A DNA stretch of 64,000 nucleotides from Pseudomonas chlororaphis (GTDB lineage Bacteria > Pseudomonadota > Gammaproteobacteria > Pseudomonadales > Pseudomonadaceae), in NCBI RefSeq assembly GCF_000783395.1, contig NZ_JSFK01000026.1:1-64000 (forward strand), read 5' to 3'. Shown in pieces: positions 17,434-26,633 of the stretch (position 1 is its first letter; each line of letters starts with the position of its first letter). The position numbers and the translations under genes are program-made. The notes beneath the pieces are model-generated. The model had not been told where the DNA came from and did not search any database. It saw nothing but the letters and a program-made list of their open reading frames with translations.

Positions 17434-18857
17434 AACGACAGCACACCGCTGTACAACCCGTATGCCGCCAGCCCCGCGCCGATGACCACGCAGGTGAAAA
17501 TGCCTTTCTCGACATGGGTGAACAACGGTTCGCCCGCCTCATGCTTGGCCTTGGCAAACAGGATCACCCCCGGCGCATACAGCAACGCCGACAGCAGCAA
17601 ATACTTCACCCCGCCGGCATACAACAACCACACCGCATAACCGAGGGCGATGCCACCGATCAGCAGATCCTTGGTGCGCTCAGCCGAAGCATGTTCGTAA
17701 GTTTCGCCGCGCCCGCTGAGCAGCACCGCGTACGCCGCCGACCACAGGTACGGCACCAGAATCATCGACGACGCCAGATAAATCAGGCTGGTGTAAGTGC
17801 CTGCGGAAAACAGCGTGATCAACAGGAAAATCTGGATCATCGCGTTGGTCAGCCACAACGCGTTGACCGGCACATGGTTCTTGTTTTCCTTTTTCAGGAA
17901 CGCCGGCATGGTCTTGTCCTTGGCCGTGGCGAAGAGAATCTCCGCGCACAGCAAGGCCCACGACAGCAACGCGCCGAGCAGCGAAATCGCCAGGCCAATG
18001 CTGATCAGCAACGCACCCCACGGCCCGACGATGTGCTCAAGCACCGCCGCCAGCGACGGATTCTGCAAATTCGCCAGCTCCGGCTGGCTCATGATCCCCA
18101 GCGACAGCACGTTGACCAGCACCAACAGCGCCAGCACGCCGATAAATCCGATCACCGTGGCGCGGCCGACGTCGCTGCGTTTCTCCGCCCGCGCCGAGTA
18201 CACACTGGCGCCTTCGATGCCGATGAACACGAACACCGTCACCAGCATCATGTTGCGCACCTGATCCATCACCCCGCCGAAATTCGGGTTGCTGGTGCCC
18301 CAGATGTCGCGGGTAAAAATGTCAGCCTTGAAGGCGACCGCCGCGATGACGATGAACATGATCAGCGGTACGACTTTGGCCACCGTGGTCAGTTGATTGA
18401 TCAGCGCCGCCTCCTTGATCCCGCGCATCACCAGGAAATGCACGGCCCACAGCAGCACCGATGCACAGCCGATGGCGATCGGCGTATTGCCTTGGCCGAA
18501 CACCGGAAAGAAGTAACCGAGGGTGCTGAACAGCAGCACGAAATAGCCGACATTGCCCAGCCACGCACTGATCCAGTAACCCCAGGCGGACGAGAAACCC
18601 ATGTAGTCGCCAAACCCGGCCTTGGCGTAGGCGTACACGCCGGAATCCAGTTCGGGTTTGCGATTGGCCAGGGTCTGAAAGACGAACGCCAGAGTCAGCA
18701 TGCCGATCGCGGTAATCCCCCAACCGATCAGGATCGCCCCGGCATCGGCGCGTGCCGCCATGTTCTGCGGCAGCGAGAAAATCCCCCCGCCAATCATCGA
18801 ACCCACCACCAAGGCGATCAACGCGCCTAATCGCAGCTTTTGCGTCGGTTGCGACAT
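17430..18857 (-). CDS. arcD: Arginine/ornithine antiporter, second ArcD copy (APC family)
   Basis: A 475-residue amino-acid/polyamine antiporter with about 12 membrane helices and the APC opening GSMIGGGIFSLPQNMA. It is collinear with and highly similar to the plus-strand copy at 19295 (same length, e.g. GYWISAWLGNVGYFVLLFSTLGYFFP in both), so it arose by duplication. GGGAAA precedes the ATG at 18857. It runs away from the arc operon and ends in an overlap with alkA. The transport direction (arginine in, ornithine out) is inferred from the family; substitutions in the middle and C-terminal third could alter substrate or regulation. Confidence 0.85.
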   Translation of the reverse strand: MSQPTQKLRLGALIALVVGSMIGGGIFSLPQNMAARADAGAILIGWGITAIGMLTLAFVFQTLANRKPELDSGVYAYAKAGFGDYMGFSSAWGYWISAWLGNVGYFVLLFSTLGYFFPVFGQGNTPIAIGCASVLLWAVHFLVMRGIKEAALINQLTTVAKVVPLIMFIVIAAVAFKADIFTRDIWGTSNPNFGGVMDQVRNMMLVTVFVFIGIEGASVYSARAEKRSDVGRATVIGFIGVLALLVLVNVLSLGIMSQPELANLQNPSLAAVLEHIVGPWGALLISIGLAISLLGALLSWALLCAEILFATAKDKTMPAFLKKENKNHVPVNALWLTNAMIQIFLLITLFSAGTYTSLIYLASSMILVPYLWSAAYAVLLSGRGETYEHASAERTKDLLIGGIALGYAVWLLYAGGVKYLLLSALLYAPGVILFAKAKHEAGEPLFTHVEKGIFTCVVIGAGLAAYGLYSGVLSL

Positions 18858-19294
18858 TTCAGTTTCCCTTTGAAGTGTGGTGAGCGTGCATTTGTAACAA
18901 CTATTAACTAAACGGATAAAGGTAGATGACGTTTATCAGGTAACGCCAATTAACGCCTGTTTATATATAGCCGATGACGCTAACGCCTAGCACGTTAAGA
19001 CAGTTTTGTGCGCTGATCCCGATAATTCAATTCTGTACTGAAAACAGAGGCTGAAAATTTGCCAAAAGCTGAAAAAGAACTAGCGTGATAATTCGAAAGT
19101 AATAATAGCCATTCCCAACAATGTAGCCACAACGCCTCTAGGACGGGCCTTGCGGGCAGAGTATTTATGCCTTCAGTCGAAGCCTAAGTCATTCATTAAC
19201 AATGGAATGTGACCATGCACTGATCTAAGTCAGCTGTTTGAACAGACAACAGAACTACGCTGTGATCTCTTCTCTCCTGCAATGGAGTCATGCA
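18858..19294. promoter_or_regulatory. Divergent arcD/arcD control region
   Basis: 437 AT-rich bases between the two antiporter genes, with no credible ORF. It contains runs such as TTTATATATAG near 18960, repeated AACGCC motifs (about 18943-18990) and the candidate ANR box at 19220. It must hold promoters for both directions. Confidence 0.7.
19220..19233 (+). promoter_or_regulatory. Candidate ANR (FNR-type) box of arcDABC
   Basis: CTGATCTAAGTCAG keeps the TGAT-N4-xTCA core of TTGAT-N4-ATCAA. A -10-like TACGCT at 19256-19261 puts the box near -41.5 of a start at about 19268, the class II position used by ANR on the P. aeruginosa arc promoter. Binding is inferred. Confidence 0.6.
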
Positions 19295-20722
19295 ATGTCT
19301 GAAGCTCCCGGAAAACTACGACTAGGTGCACTGGTTGCATTGGTAGTCGGCTCAATGATCGGTGGCGGGATATTTTCTTTGCCACAAAACATGGCCGCCA
19401 GCGCTGACGTCGGTGCAGTGCTGATAGGTTGGGCCATCACCGCCGTCGGCATGCTCACCCTCGCTTTTGTCTTTCAAACCCTCGCCAATCGCAAGCCTGA
19501 CCTGGACGGCGGTGTCTACGCCTACGCCAAGGCCGGTTTCGGCGATTACATGGGTTTCTCGTCCGCTTGGGGTTACTGGATCAGCGCCTGGCTGGGCAAC
19601 GTCGGTTACTTCGTTCTGCTCTTCAGCACCCTCGGCTATTTCTTTCCGATTTTCGGTGAGGGGAACACCGTTGCTGCGGTGATTGGCGCCTCGGTGCTGT
19701 TGTGGGCGGTGCACTTTCTGGTGTTGCGCGGGATCAAGGAAGCGGCGTTCATCAACCTGGTGACCACGGTCGCCAAGGTCGTACCGCTGCTGCTGTTCGT
19801 GTTGATCGCGGTGTTCGCCTTCAAACTGGACATCTTCACCGCCGACATCTGGGGCATCAAAAATCCGGATCTGGGCAGTGTGATGAACCAGGTGCGCAAC
19901 ATGATGCTGGTCACCGTCTGGGTGTTCATCGGTATCGAGGGCGCGAGCATCTTCTCGGCCCGCGCCGAAAAACGCTCGGACGTCGGCAAAGCCACCGTGA
20001 TCGGCTTCATCACCGTGCTGCTGTTTCTGGTGCTGGTCAACGTGCTGTCGCTGGGCATCATGACCCAACCGGAACTGGCGAAACTGCAGAACCCGTCGAT
20101 GGCCGCCGTGCTTGAGCACGTGGTCGGTCACTGGGGCGCGGTGCTGATCAGCGTTGGTCTGATCATCTCGCTGCTGGGTGCGCTGCTGTCGTGGGTGCTG
20201 CTGTGTGCGGAGATCATGTTCGCCGCCGCCAAAGACCACACCATGCCGGAGTTCTTGCGTAAGGAAAACGCCAACCACGTACCGGTCAACGCCCTGTGGC
20301 TGACCAATGCGATGGTGCAGATTTTCCTGATCATCACGCTGTTCTCGGCCAGTACTTACCTGTCGCTGATCTACCTCGCCACTTCGATGATTCTGGTGCC
20401 GTACCTGTGGTCGGCAGCCTATGCCCTGCTGCTGGCGGTGCGCGGCGAGAGCTACGAAGGCTTCGCGGCCGAGCGACGCAAGGATCTGATTATCGGCGGC
20501 ATCGCGCTGATCTACGCGGTGTGGCTGCTGTATGCCGGCGGGGTCAAGTATCTGCTGCTCTCGGCCCTGCTCTACGCACCTGGCGCGATTCTGTTCGCCA
20601 AAGCCAAGCTGGAACTCAAACAACCGATTTTCACTAACGTCGAGAAGCTGATTTTCGCCGCAGTGGTCGTGGGTGCCCTGGTGGCTGCCTACGGTCTCTA
20701 CGACGGCTTCCTGACTCTGTAA
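19295..20722 (+). CDS. arcD: Arginine/ornithine antiporter ArcD
   Basis: First gene of the arcDABC operon: exchanges external arginine for ornithine, feeding the arginine deiminase pathway without net energy cost. 475 residues, about 12 membrane segments, APC signature GSMIGGGIFSLPQNM near the N-terminus. I chose the ATG at 19295, preceded by TGGAGTC, over an upstream GTG/ATG frame that adds polar residues absent from the family and from the second copy. A candidate ANR box lies 62 bases upstream, so expression should rise at low oxygen. Confidence 0.93.
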   Translation: MSEAPGKLRLGALVALVVGSMIGGGIFSLPQNMAASADVGAVLIGWAITAVGMLTLAFVFQTLANRKPDLDGGVYAYAKAGFGDYMGFSSAWGYWISAWLGNVGYFVLLFSTLGYFFPIFGEGNTVAAVIGASVLLWAVHFLVLRGIKEAAFINLVTTVAKVVPLLLFVLIAVFAFKLDIFTADIWGIKNPDLGSVMNQVRNMMLVTVWVFIGIEGASIFSARAEKRSDVGKATVIGFITVLLFLVLVNVLSLGIMTQPELAKLQNPSMAAVLEHVVGHWGAVLISVGLIISLLGALLSWVLLCAEIMFAAAKDHTMPEFLRKENANHVPVNALWLTNAMVQIFLIITLFSASTYLSLIYLATSMILVPYLWSAAYALLLAVRGESYEGFAAERRKDLIIGGIALIYAVWLLYAGGVKYLLLSALLYAPGAILFAKAKLELKQPIFTNVEKLIFAAVVVGALVAAYGLYDGFLTL

Positions 20723-20755
20723 TCCCTGATTGATTTGTTATCTGGAGGATCTGAA

Positions 20756-22012
20756 ATGACCACGGAAAAAGTTAAGTACGGCGTCCATTCCGAAGCCGGC
20801 AAACTGCGCAAAGTCATGGTGTGCTCCCCAGGTCTGGCCCATCAGCGGCTGACCCCGAACAACTGCGATGAACTGCTGTTCGACGACGTGCTCTGGGTGG
20901 CTCAGGCCAAGCGCGACCACTTCGACTTCGTCACCAAGATGCGCGAGCGCGGCATCGATGTGCTGGAAATGCACAACCTGCTGACCGACATCGTCGCCAT
21001 CCCTGAGGCGCTGGACTGGATTCTTGAGCGCAAGGTCACCGCCGACTCGGTGGGACTGGGCCTGATCAACGAAGTCAAATCCTGGCTGAAGAGTCTGGAG
21101 CCACGACACATCGCCGAATTCCTGATTGGCGGCGTGTCTGCCGATGATCTGCCGGACAGCTTCGGTGGCAAGACCATCCAGATGTTCCGCGACTTCCTCG
21201 GCCACTCCAGCTTCATTCTGCCGCCGCTGCCGAACACCCAGTTCACCCGCGACACCACTTGCTGGATCTACGGCGGCGTAACGCTGAACCCGATGTACTG
21301 GCCAGCGCGTCGTCAGGAAACCCTGCTGACCACCGCCATCTACAAATTCCACCCGCAGTTCACCAACGCCGAATTCGAGATCTGGTACGGCGACCCGGAC
21401 AAGGATCACGGCAGCTCGACGCTTGAAGGCGGCGACGTCATGCCAATCGGCAACGGCGTGGTGCTGATCGGTATGGGCGAACGTTCGTCCCGTCAGGCCA
21501 TCGGCCAACTGGCGCTGAACCTGTTCAAGAACAAAGCCGTGGAAAAAGTCATCGTCGCCGGCCTGCCGAAGTCCCGCGCCGCGATGCACCTCGACACCGT
21601 GTTCAGCTTCTGCGACCGCGACCTGGTGACGATTTTCCCGGAAGTGGTCAACCAGATTGTCGCCTTCACCCTGCGTCCTGACGAAAGCAAACAGGGCGGC
21701 ATCGACATCCGCCGCGAAGAAGGCACCTTCCTCGACACCGTGGCCAAAGCCCTCAACCTGCCGAAGCTGCGCGTGGTGGAAACCGGCGGCAACAGCTTCG
21801 CCGCCGAACGCGAGCAATGGGACGACGGCAACAACGTGGTGGCCGTGGAGCCGGGCGTGGTCATCGGCTACGACCGCAACACCTACACCAACACCCTGCT
21901 GCGCAAGGCAGGCGTGGAAGTCATCACCATCAGCGCCGGTGAGCTGGGCCGAGGCCGTGGCGGTGGCCACTGCATGACCTGCCCGATCATCCGCGACCCG
22001 ATCGATTACTAA
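20756..22012 (+). CDS. arcA: Arginine deiminase
   Basis: Hydrolyses arginine to citrulline and ammonia, the first step of the anaerobic ADI pathway. The 418 residues equal the P. aeruginosa enzyme in length. The C-terminus carries GRGGGHCMTCP with the nucleophilic Cys at 406, and the segments FTRDTTCWIYGG and EGGDVMPIGNGV bear substrate-binding acidic residues. The start at 20756 has GGAGGA seven bases upstream. It follows arcD by 33 bases in the operon. Confidence 0.97.
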   Translation: MTTEKVKYGVHSEAGKLRKVMVCSPGLAHQRLTPNNCDELLFDDVLWVAQAKRDHFDFVTKMRERGIDVLEMHNLLTDIVAIPEALDWILERKVTADSVGLGLINEVKSWLKSLEPRHIAEFLIGGVSADDLPDSFGGKTIQMFRDFLGHSSFILPPLPNTQFTRDTTCWIYGGVTLNPMYWPARRQETLLTTAIYKFHPQFTNAEFEIWYGDPDKDHGSSTLEGGDVMPIGNGVVLIGMGERSSRQAIGQLALNLFKNKAVEKVIVAGLPKSRAAMHLDTVFSFCDRDLVTIFPEVVNQIVAFTLRPDESKQGGIDIRREEGTFLDTVAKALNLPKLRVVETGGNSFAAEREQWDDGNNVVAVEPGVVIGYDRNTYTNTLLRKAGVEVITISAGELGRGRGGGHCMTCPIIRDPIDY

Positions 22013-22081
22013 ACGACCATCTCCCCGGCCGCACCCATCCCGTAGCGGCCGGGCCGATTACCGAATCCAAGGAGAATCATC

Positions 22082-23092
22082 ATGGCGTTCAACATTCACA
22101 ACCGTAACCTGCTCAGCCTGGAACACCACACCCCACGTGAGCTGCGTTACCTGCTCGACCTGTCCCGCGATCTCAAACGCGCGAAGTACACCGGCACCGA
22201 GCAACAACACCTGAAGGGCAACAACATCGCCCTGATCTTCGAAAAAACTTCGACCCGCACCCGTTGCGCGTTCGAAGTGGCGGCCTATGACCAAGGCGCC
22301 AACGTCACCTACATCGACCCGAACTCGTCGCAGATCGGCCACAAAGAAAGCATGAAAGACACCGCCCGCGTACTGGGGCGCATGTACGACGCCATCGAGT
22401 ACCGTGGCTTCAAACAGGAAATCGTCGAAGAGCTGGCCAAGTTCGCCGGTGTGCCGGTGTTCAACGGTCTGACCGATGAATATCACCCGACTCAGATGAT
22501 CGCCGACGTGCTGACCATGCGTGAACACGCCGACAAGCCGATCCATGAAATCAGCTACGCCTACCTCGGCGATGCGCGCAACAACATGGGCAACTCGCTG
22601 CTGCTGGTCGGCGCCAAGCTCGGCATGGACGTGCGCATCTGTGCGCCGAAAGCGCTGTGGCCACTGGATGATCTGGTCGAGCGCTGCCACAAATATGCGG
22701 AAGAAAGCGGTGCGCGCATCACCCTCACTGAAGACCCGAAAGCCGCCGTCAAAGGCGTCGACTTCATTCACACCGATGTTTGGGTATCGATGGGCGAACC
22801 GGTGGAAGCGTGGGCCGAGCGTATCCAGCAACTGCTGCCGTACCAGGTCAACGCCGAGCTGATGAAAGCCTCCGGCAACCCGCGCACCAAGTTCATGCAC
22901 TGCCTGCCGGCGTTCCACAACAGCGATACCAAGGTCGGCAAACAGATTGCCGAGCAGTATCCGCACCTGAAAAACGGCATCGAAGTGACCGACGACGTGT
23001 TCGAGTCGCCAGCCTGCATCGCCTTCGAGCAAGCGGAAAACCGCATGCACACGATCAAGGCGATTCTGGTCTCGACCCTGGCTGATCTGTAA
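22082..23092 (+). CDS. arcB: Ornithine carbamoyltransferase, catabolic
   Basis: Phosphorolyses citrulline to ornithine and carbamoyl phosphate. The 336 residues show the carbamoyl-phosphate site FEKTSTRTRCAFE, HPTQM in EYHPTQMIAD, and the ornithine-site motif FMHCLPAFHN. The start at 22082 has AAGGAG upstream. The position between arcA and arcC and the length mark it as the catabolic rather than the biosynthetic (argF) enzyme. Confidence 0.96.
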   Translation: MAFNIHNRNLLSLEHHTPRELRYLLDLSRDLKRAKYTGTEQQHLKGNNIALIFEKTSTRTRCAFEVAAYDQGANVTYIDPNSSQIGHKESMKDTARVLGRMYDAIEYRGFKQEIVEELAKFAGVPVFNGLTDEYHPTQMIADVLTMREHADKPIHEISYAYLGDARNNMGNSLLLVGAKLGMDVRICAPKALWPLDDLVERCHKYAEESGARITLTEDPKAAVKGVDFIHTDVWVSMGEPVEAWAERIQQLLPYQVNAELMKASGNPRTKFMHCLPAFHNSDTKVGKQIAEQYPHLKNGIEVTDDVFESPACIAFEQAENRMHTIKAILVSTLADL

Positions 23093-23175
23093 CTGCAATA
23101 GCTCCCACAGGGGATCCCGGTTCCGGCAGGAAGATCGAGTTGTTCGCCTCTCCTCTGATTAGAAGGACATGCACC

Positions 23176-24105
23176 ATGCGTATCGTCGTAGCTCTGGGCG
23201 GTAACGCCCTGCTCCGCCGTGGTGAACCGATGACCGCTGACAATCAGCGCGCCAACATCCGCATCGCCACCGAGCAAATCGCCAAGATCCATCCCGGCAA
23301 CCAACTGGTCATCGCCCACGGCAATGGCCCGCAAGTCGGCCTGCTGTCGCTGCAAGCGGCGGCCTACACCTCCGTCACCCCTTACCCGCTGGACGTGCTC
23401 GGTGCCGAAACCGAAGGCATGATCGGCTACATCATCGAACAGGAACTGGGCAACCTGCTCGACTTCGAAGTGCCATTCGCCACCCTGTTGACCCAGGTAG
23501 AGGTCGACGCCAACGACCCCGCGTTCAAGAACCCGACCAAACCGATCGGCCCGGTCTACGACAAGGCCGAAGCGGAAAAACTCGCCGCCGAAAAAGGCTG
23601 GGCGATTGCCCCGGACGGCGACAAATTCCGCCGCGTGGTCGCCAGCCCACGACCAAAACGCATCTTCGAAATCCGCCCGATCAAGTGGCTGCTGGACAAG
23701 GGCAGCATTGTGATTTGCGCCGGCGGCGGCGGCATTCCGACCATGTACGACGAGAACCGCAACCTCAAGGGTATCGAGGCGGTGATCGACAAGGACCTGT
23801 GCTCGTCGCTGCTTGCCGAGCAACTTGAAGCAGATTTGCTGGTGATCGCCACTGACGTCAATGCGGCGTTCATCGATTACGGCAAGCCAACGCAGAAAGC
23901 CATCGCCGAAGCGCACCCGGACGAACTCGAACGCCTCGGTTTCGCCGCTGGCTCAATGGGGCCGAAGGTGCAGGCAGCCTGCGAATTCGCGCGCCATACT
24001 GGCAAGGTCGCGGTGATCGGTTCGCTGGCGGATATCGAAGCCATCGTTCAGGGCACTGCCGGTACTCGCGTGACCACGGCGAAGCCGGGCATCACTTACC
24101 GATAA
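23176..24105 (+). CDS. arcC: Carbamate kinase
   Basis: Makes ATP from carbamoyl phosphate and ADP, the energy-yielding last step of the ADI pathway. The 309 residues start with VVALGGNALLRRG and carry IAHGNGPQVG, CAGGGGIPT and a C-terminal GSLADIEAIVQG, all typical of the family. The ATG at 23176 is preceded by AGAAGGAC; an upstream frame start lacks support. A hairpin follows the stop. Confidence 0.96.
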   Translation: MRIVVALGGNALLRRGEPMTADNQRANIRIATEQIAKIHPGNQLVIAHGNGPQVGLLSLQAAAYTSVTPYPLDVLGAETEGMIGYIIEQELGNLLDFEVPFATLLTQVEVDANDPAFKNPTKPIGPVYDKAEAEKLAAEKGWAIAPDGDKFRRVVASPRPKRIFEIRPIKWLLDKGSIVICAGGGGIPTMYDENRNLKGIEAVIDKDLCSSLLAEQLEADLLVIATDVNAAFIDYGKPTQKAIAEAHPDELERLGFAAGSMGPKVQAACEFARHTGKVAVIGSLADIEAIVQGTAGTRVTTAKPGITYR

Positions 24106-24118
24106 TCAGAAACTCCGG

Positions 24119-24146
24119 GGGCAGACCGAGGGTCTGCCCTTCTCCC
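24119..24146 (+). terminator. Hairpin after arcC
   Basis: GGGCAGACC, loop GAG, GGTCTGCCC, followed by TTCTCCC. The poor T-run suggests a partial terminator or attenuator, so the next gene may be read by leakage from the arc operon. Confidence 0.55.
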
Positions 24147-24168
24147 ATGCCTTGAAAAGGAGAAAACC

Positions 24169-24531
24169 ATGGCCCAATTCGAACCTGGTCATTTGCATAT
24201 CGAGCGGCACGCGTTGACGCCGGATGACGTCAGTTACAACGTGCACCTCGACTATGAAGTGTTTACCGATCCTTCGAAAGGCAAAGGAATACAGTTCACC
24301 CTGCATGGCAGCATGCAGGGCAAGGACATGAAGGAAACGTTTTTCCTGCCCAAGGAAGAGGCTTACAACTTCGCCCGTGACGTGACCCGCATCGCCGAGA
24401 AGTACGGGATTCCCAAGGCGCACAGCCAGATCGGTTCTGTGCACAAGCATTACGACCTGATGTTTGAAGACATTCGGCAGAAGTTGAATATGCAATCCGG
24501 GGATCCGGTCAATCCCGAGCATTTCGAGTAA
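24169..24531 (+). CDS. DUF5064-family protein
   Basis: A 120-residue soluble protein without membrane segments. It matches by eye the small Pseudomonas DUF5064 family (HLHIERHALTPDDVSYNVHLDYEV near the N-terminus, HKHYDLMFEDIR near the C-terminus). AAGGAG lies seven bases upstream. Its function is unknown. It follows arcC by 63 bases with a leaky hairpin between, so oxygen-limited expression is possible. Confidence 0.75.
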   Translation: MAQFEPGHLHIERHALTPDDVSYNVHLDYEVFTDPSKGKGIQFTLHGSMQGKDMKETFFLPKEEAYNFARDVTRIAEKYGIPKAHSQIGSVHKHYDLMFEDIRQKLNMQSGDPVNPEHFE

Positions 24532-24536
24532 ACCGC

Positions 24537-24719
24537 AAAAGCCCCTCACCCTAGCCCTCTCCCGGAGGGAGAGGGGACTGATTGGGGGATGCTTCAGAGT
24601 TACGCCGACTTGATCCTGCATCACTGAATCCATAATCGCCTCGATTTTTCAGGTCGACGTGTAGCGCCAGACACCTCGGTCGGCCCCCTCTCCCTACGGG
24701 AGAGGGCTGGGGTGAGGGT
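24537..24719. repeat. Composite CTCTCCC-type repeat island
   Basis: Arms CCCTCACCCTAGCCCTCTCC and GAGAGGGCTGGGGTGAGG with inner palindromes enclose a segment containing GAATCCATAATCGCCTCG (24626-24643), the same module as in the islands at 1 and 16.3 kb. No gene is seen. Confidence 0.75.
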
Positions 24720-24793
24720 GCTTTTGCTTTCACCTCTCTCCAAGCCCAAGGCATACTTGCCACCCTCCGCTCTGCAGATCACTGAACCGCCCC

Positions 24794-26302
24794 ATGCGTA
24801 TCCACGTCAGCTTCATCGACCGCGTCGGCATCACCCAGGAAGTCCTGGCTATCCTCGGTGGGCGCAATCTCAATCTGGATGCGGTGGAGATGATCCCGCC
24901 GAACGTCTACATCGACGCACCGACCTTGAGCCCGCAAGTGCTCGAAGAACTGAAAGATGCGCTGTTTCGCGTGCTCGGCGTGGAAGCGGTGACCGTGGTC
25001 GATATCCTCCCCGGCCAGCGTCGGCACTTGCAGCTCGATGCGTTGCTGGCGGCGATGACCGATCCTGTTCTGGCCCTCGACAGCGCCGGCAAAGTGCTGC
25101 TGGCCAACCCGGCGTTGATCGCCTTGTACGGTCGTGAACCAGCGGGGGAAAGCGTCTCTGAACTGTTCAACGATCCGGCCCTGCTCGACACCTTGCTCGA
25201 ACACGGCTTCCGTTTGCCGCTGCGCGAAATCACCGTCAACGGTCAGACCTTGCTGCTCGATGCCACGCCGATCACCGATGCCGGCGCGCTGCTGACGCTC
25301 TACCAACCAAACCGCATCGGCGAACAACTCTCGGCATTGCACCACGACCATGCCGAAGGTTTCGATGCGCTGCTCGGCGAGTCCCCAGCGATCCGCACAC
25401 TCAAGGCACGCGCGCAACGGGTTGCCGCTCTCGATGCGCCGTTGTTGATTCAAGGTGAAACCGGCACCGGCAAAGAACTGGTCGCCCGCGCCTGTCACGC
25501 GATCAGCACTCGCCACAGCGCTCCCTTTCTGGCATTGAACTGCGCAGCGTTGCCAGAGAACCTCGCCGAAAGCGAACTGTTCGGCTACGCCCCCGGTGCC
25601 TTCACGGGAGCAGCGCGCGGCGGCAAACCAGGCCTGATGGAACTGGCAAATCAGGGCACGGTGTTTCTCGATGAGATCGGCGAGATGTCGCCGTACTTGC
25701 AGGCCAAGCTGCTGCGTTTCCTGAACGACGGCAGCTTCCGCCGCGTCGGCGGTGATCGTGAAGTGAAGGTCAACGTGCGCATCCTCAGCGCGACCCATCG
25801 CGATCTGGAAAAAATGGTCAGCGAAGGCTTGTTCCGCGAAGACCTGTTTTATCGCCTCAACGTTCTCAACGTGGAAGTGCCGCCACTGCGTGAGCGCGGT
25901 CAGGACATTCTGCTGTTGGCGCGCTACTTCATGCAGCAGGCCTGCGCGCAGATCCAGCGCCCGGTCTGCCGCCTCGCCCCGGGGACTTACCCGGCGCTGC
26001 TCGGCAATCGCTGGCCGGGCAACGTGCGGCAATTGCAGAACGTGATCTTCCGTGCGGCGGCGATTTGCGAGAGCAGCCTGGTGGATATTGGCGATCTCGA
26101 CATTGCTGGCACCTCGGTGGCGCGGCAAACCGACAGCGATGTCGACAGCCTCGAACAAGCCGTCGAGTCCTTCGAAAAAACGCTGCTGGAAAAACTCTAC
26201 GTCAGCTACCCCTCGACCCGCCAACTGGCCAGCCGCCTGCAAACTTCGCACACGGCCATCGCCCATCGCCTGCGCAAATACGGCATTCCCAACAAACCCT
26301 GA
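24794..26302 (+). CDS. gcsR: GcsR, TyrR-like sigma-54 activator of glycine cleavage
   Basis: A 502-residue enhancer-binding protein: an N-terminal ACT domain (about 1-75, MRIHVSFIDRVGITQEVLAILG), a PAS-like segment (about 78-140), a sigma-54 AAA+ core with Walker A GETGTGKE, the loop motif GAFTGAA and Walker B VFLDEIGEM, and a C-terminal TyrR-type helix-turn-helix STRQLASRLQTSHTAIAHRLRKYG. P. aeruginosa GcsR (PA2449) binds glycine and activates the adjacent glycine-cleavage operon. The identical position before gcvH, plus the palindromes and sigma-54 promoter in the intergenic region, support the same role. Confidence 0.92.
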   Translation: MRIHVSFIDRVGITQEVLAILGGRNLNLDAVEMIPPNVYIDAPTLSPQVLEELKDALFRVLGVEAVTVVDILPGQRRHLQLDALLAAMTDPVLALDSAGKVLLANPALIALYGREPAGESVSELFNDPALLDTLLEHGFRLPLREITVNGQTLLLDATPITDAGALLTLYQPNRIGEQLSALHHDHAEGFDALLGESPAIRTLKARAQRVAALDAPLLIQGETGTGKELVARACHAISTRHSAPFLALNCAALPENLAESELFGYAPGAFTGAARGGKPGLMELANQGTVFLDEIGEMSPYLQAKLLRFLNDGSFRRVGGDREVKVNVRILSATHRDLEKMVSEGLFREDLFYRLNVLNVEVPPLRERGQDILLLARYFMQQACAQIQRPVCRLAPGTYPALLGNRWPGNVRQLQNVIFRAAAICESSLVDIGDLDIAGTSVARQTDSDVDSLEQAVESFEKTLLEKLYVSYPSTRQLASRLQTSHTAIAHRLRKYGIPNKP

Positions 26303-26316
26303 GATCACCTCATACC

Positions 26317-26406
26317 TGTGGGAGCTGGCTTGCCAGCGATGACGTCGGCACAGGCACCATCGATGGTGTCTGCCCCACCGCTATCGCTGGCAAGCCAGCT
26401 CCCACA
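26317..26406. repeat. Paired REP palindrome, GCTGGCTTGCCAGC type
   Basis: Inverted TGTGGGAGCTGGCTTGCCAG copies just after gcsR; probably acts as its 3' hairpin and isolates it from the GcsR sites downstream. Confidence 0.85.
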
Positions 26407-26451
26407 GGTTTTTCAGCAGTCTTTCGATCCACGCTAAAAACGACCTTCAAC

Positions 26452-26488
26452 TGTACTGAAAGCGCTACAGCGGAACGATATCGCTACA
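26452..26488. promoter_or_regulatory. Two tandem GcsR-type operators
   Basis: TGTACTG-AAAG-CGCTACA (26452-26469) and CGGAACG-ATAT-CGCTACA (26471-26488), 19 bases apart. Both fit the 18-bp 7-4-7 layout described for GcsR (TGTAACG-N4-CGTTCCG). They lie about 150-185 bases upstream of the -24/-12 promoter, a normal enhancer position. Confidence 0.75.
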
Positions 26489-26551
26489 CCCTCCTCCGAT
26501 CACCGCAGTGCAAGGCTTTGATCCCGTTCAGCTTTTTTCCTTGCTCTAGCC

Positions 26552-26569
26552 TGTAGCGATTTCGCTACA
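26552..26569. promoter_or_regulatory. Third GcsR-type operator, perfect palindrome
   Basis: TGTAGCG-ATTT-CGCTACA, a perfect 7-4-7 inverted repeat that begins exactly 100 bases after the first site. A lone half-site TGTAACG follows at about 26615. Confidence 0.8.
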
Positions 26570-26633
26570 CACCTCAATTCAACCCATTCCACAAAAACCA
26601 ATAACCTATTGATTTGTAACGATAAATAAACTT

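Noticed and set aside
18943..18990. TGACGC-like stretches as ArgR boxes for arcDABC
   Set aside because: Single mismatched half-sites without a partner at 21 bases; too weak compared with the pair at 51.5 kb.
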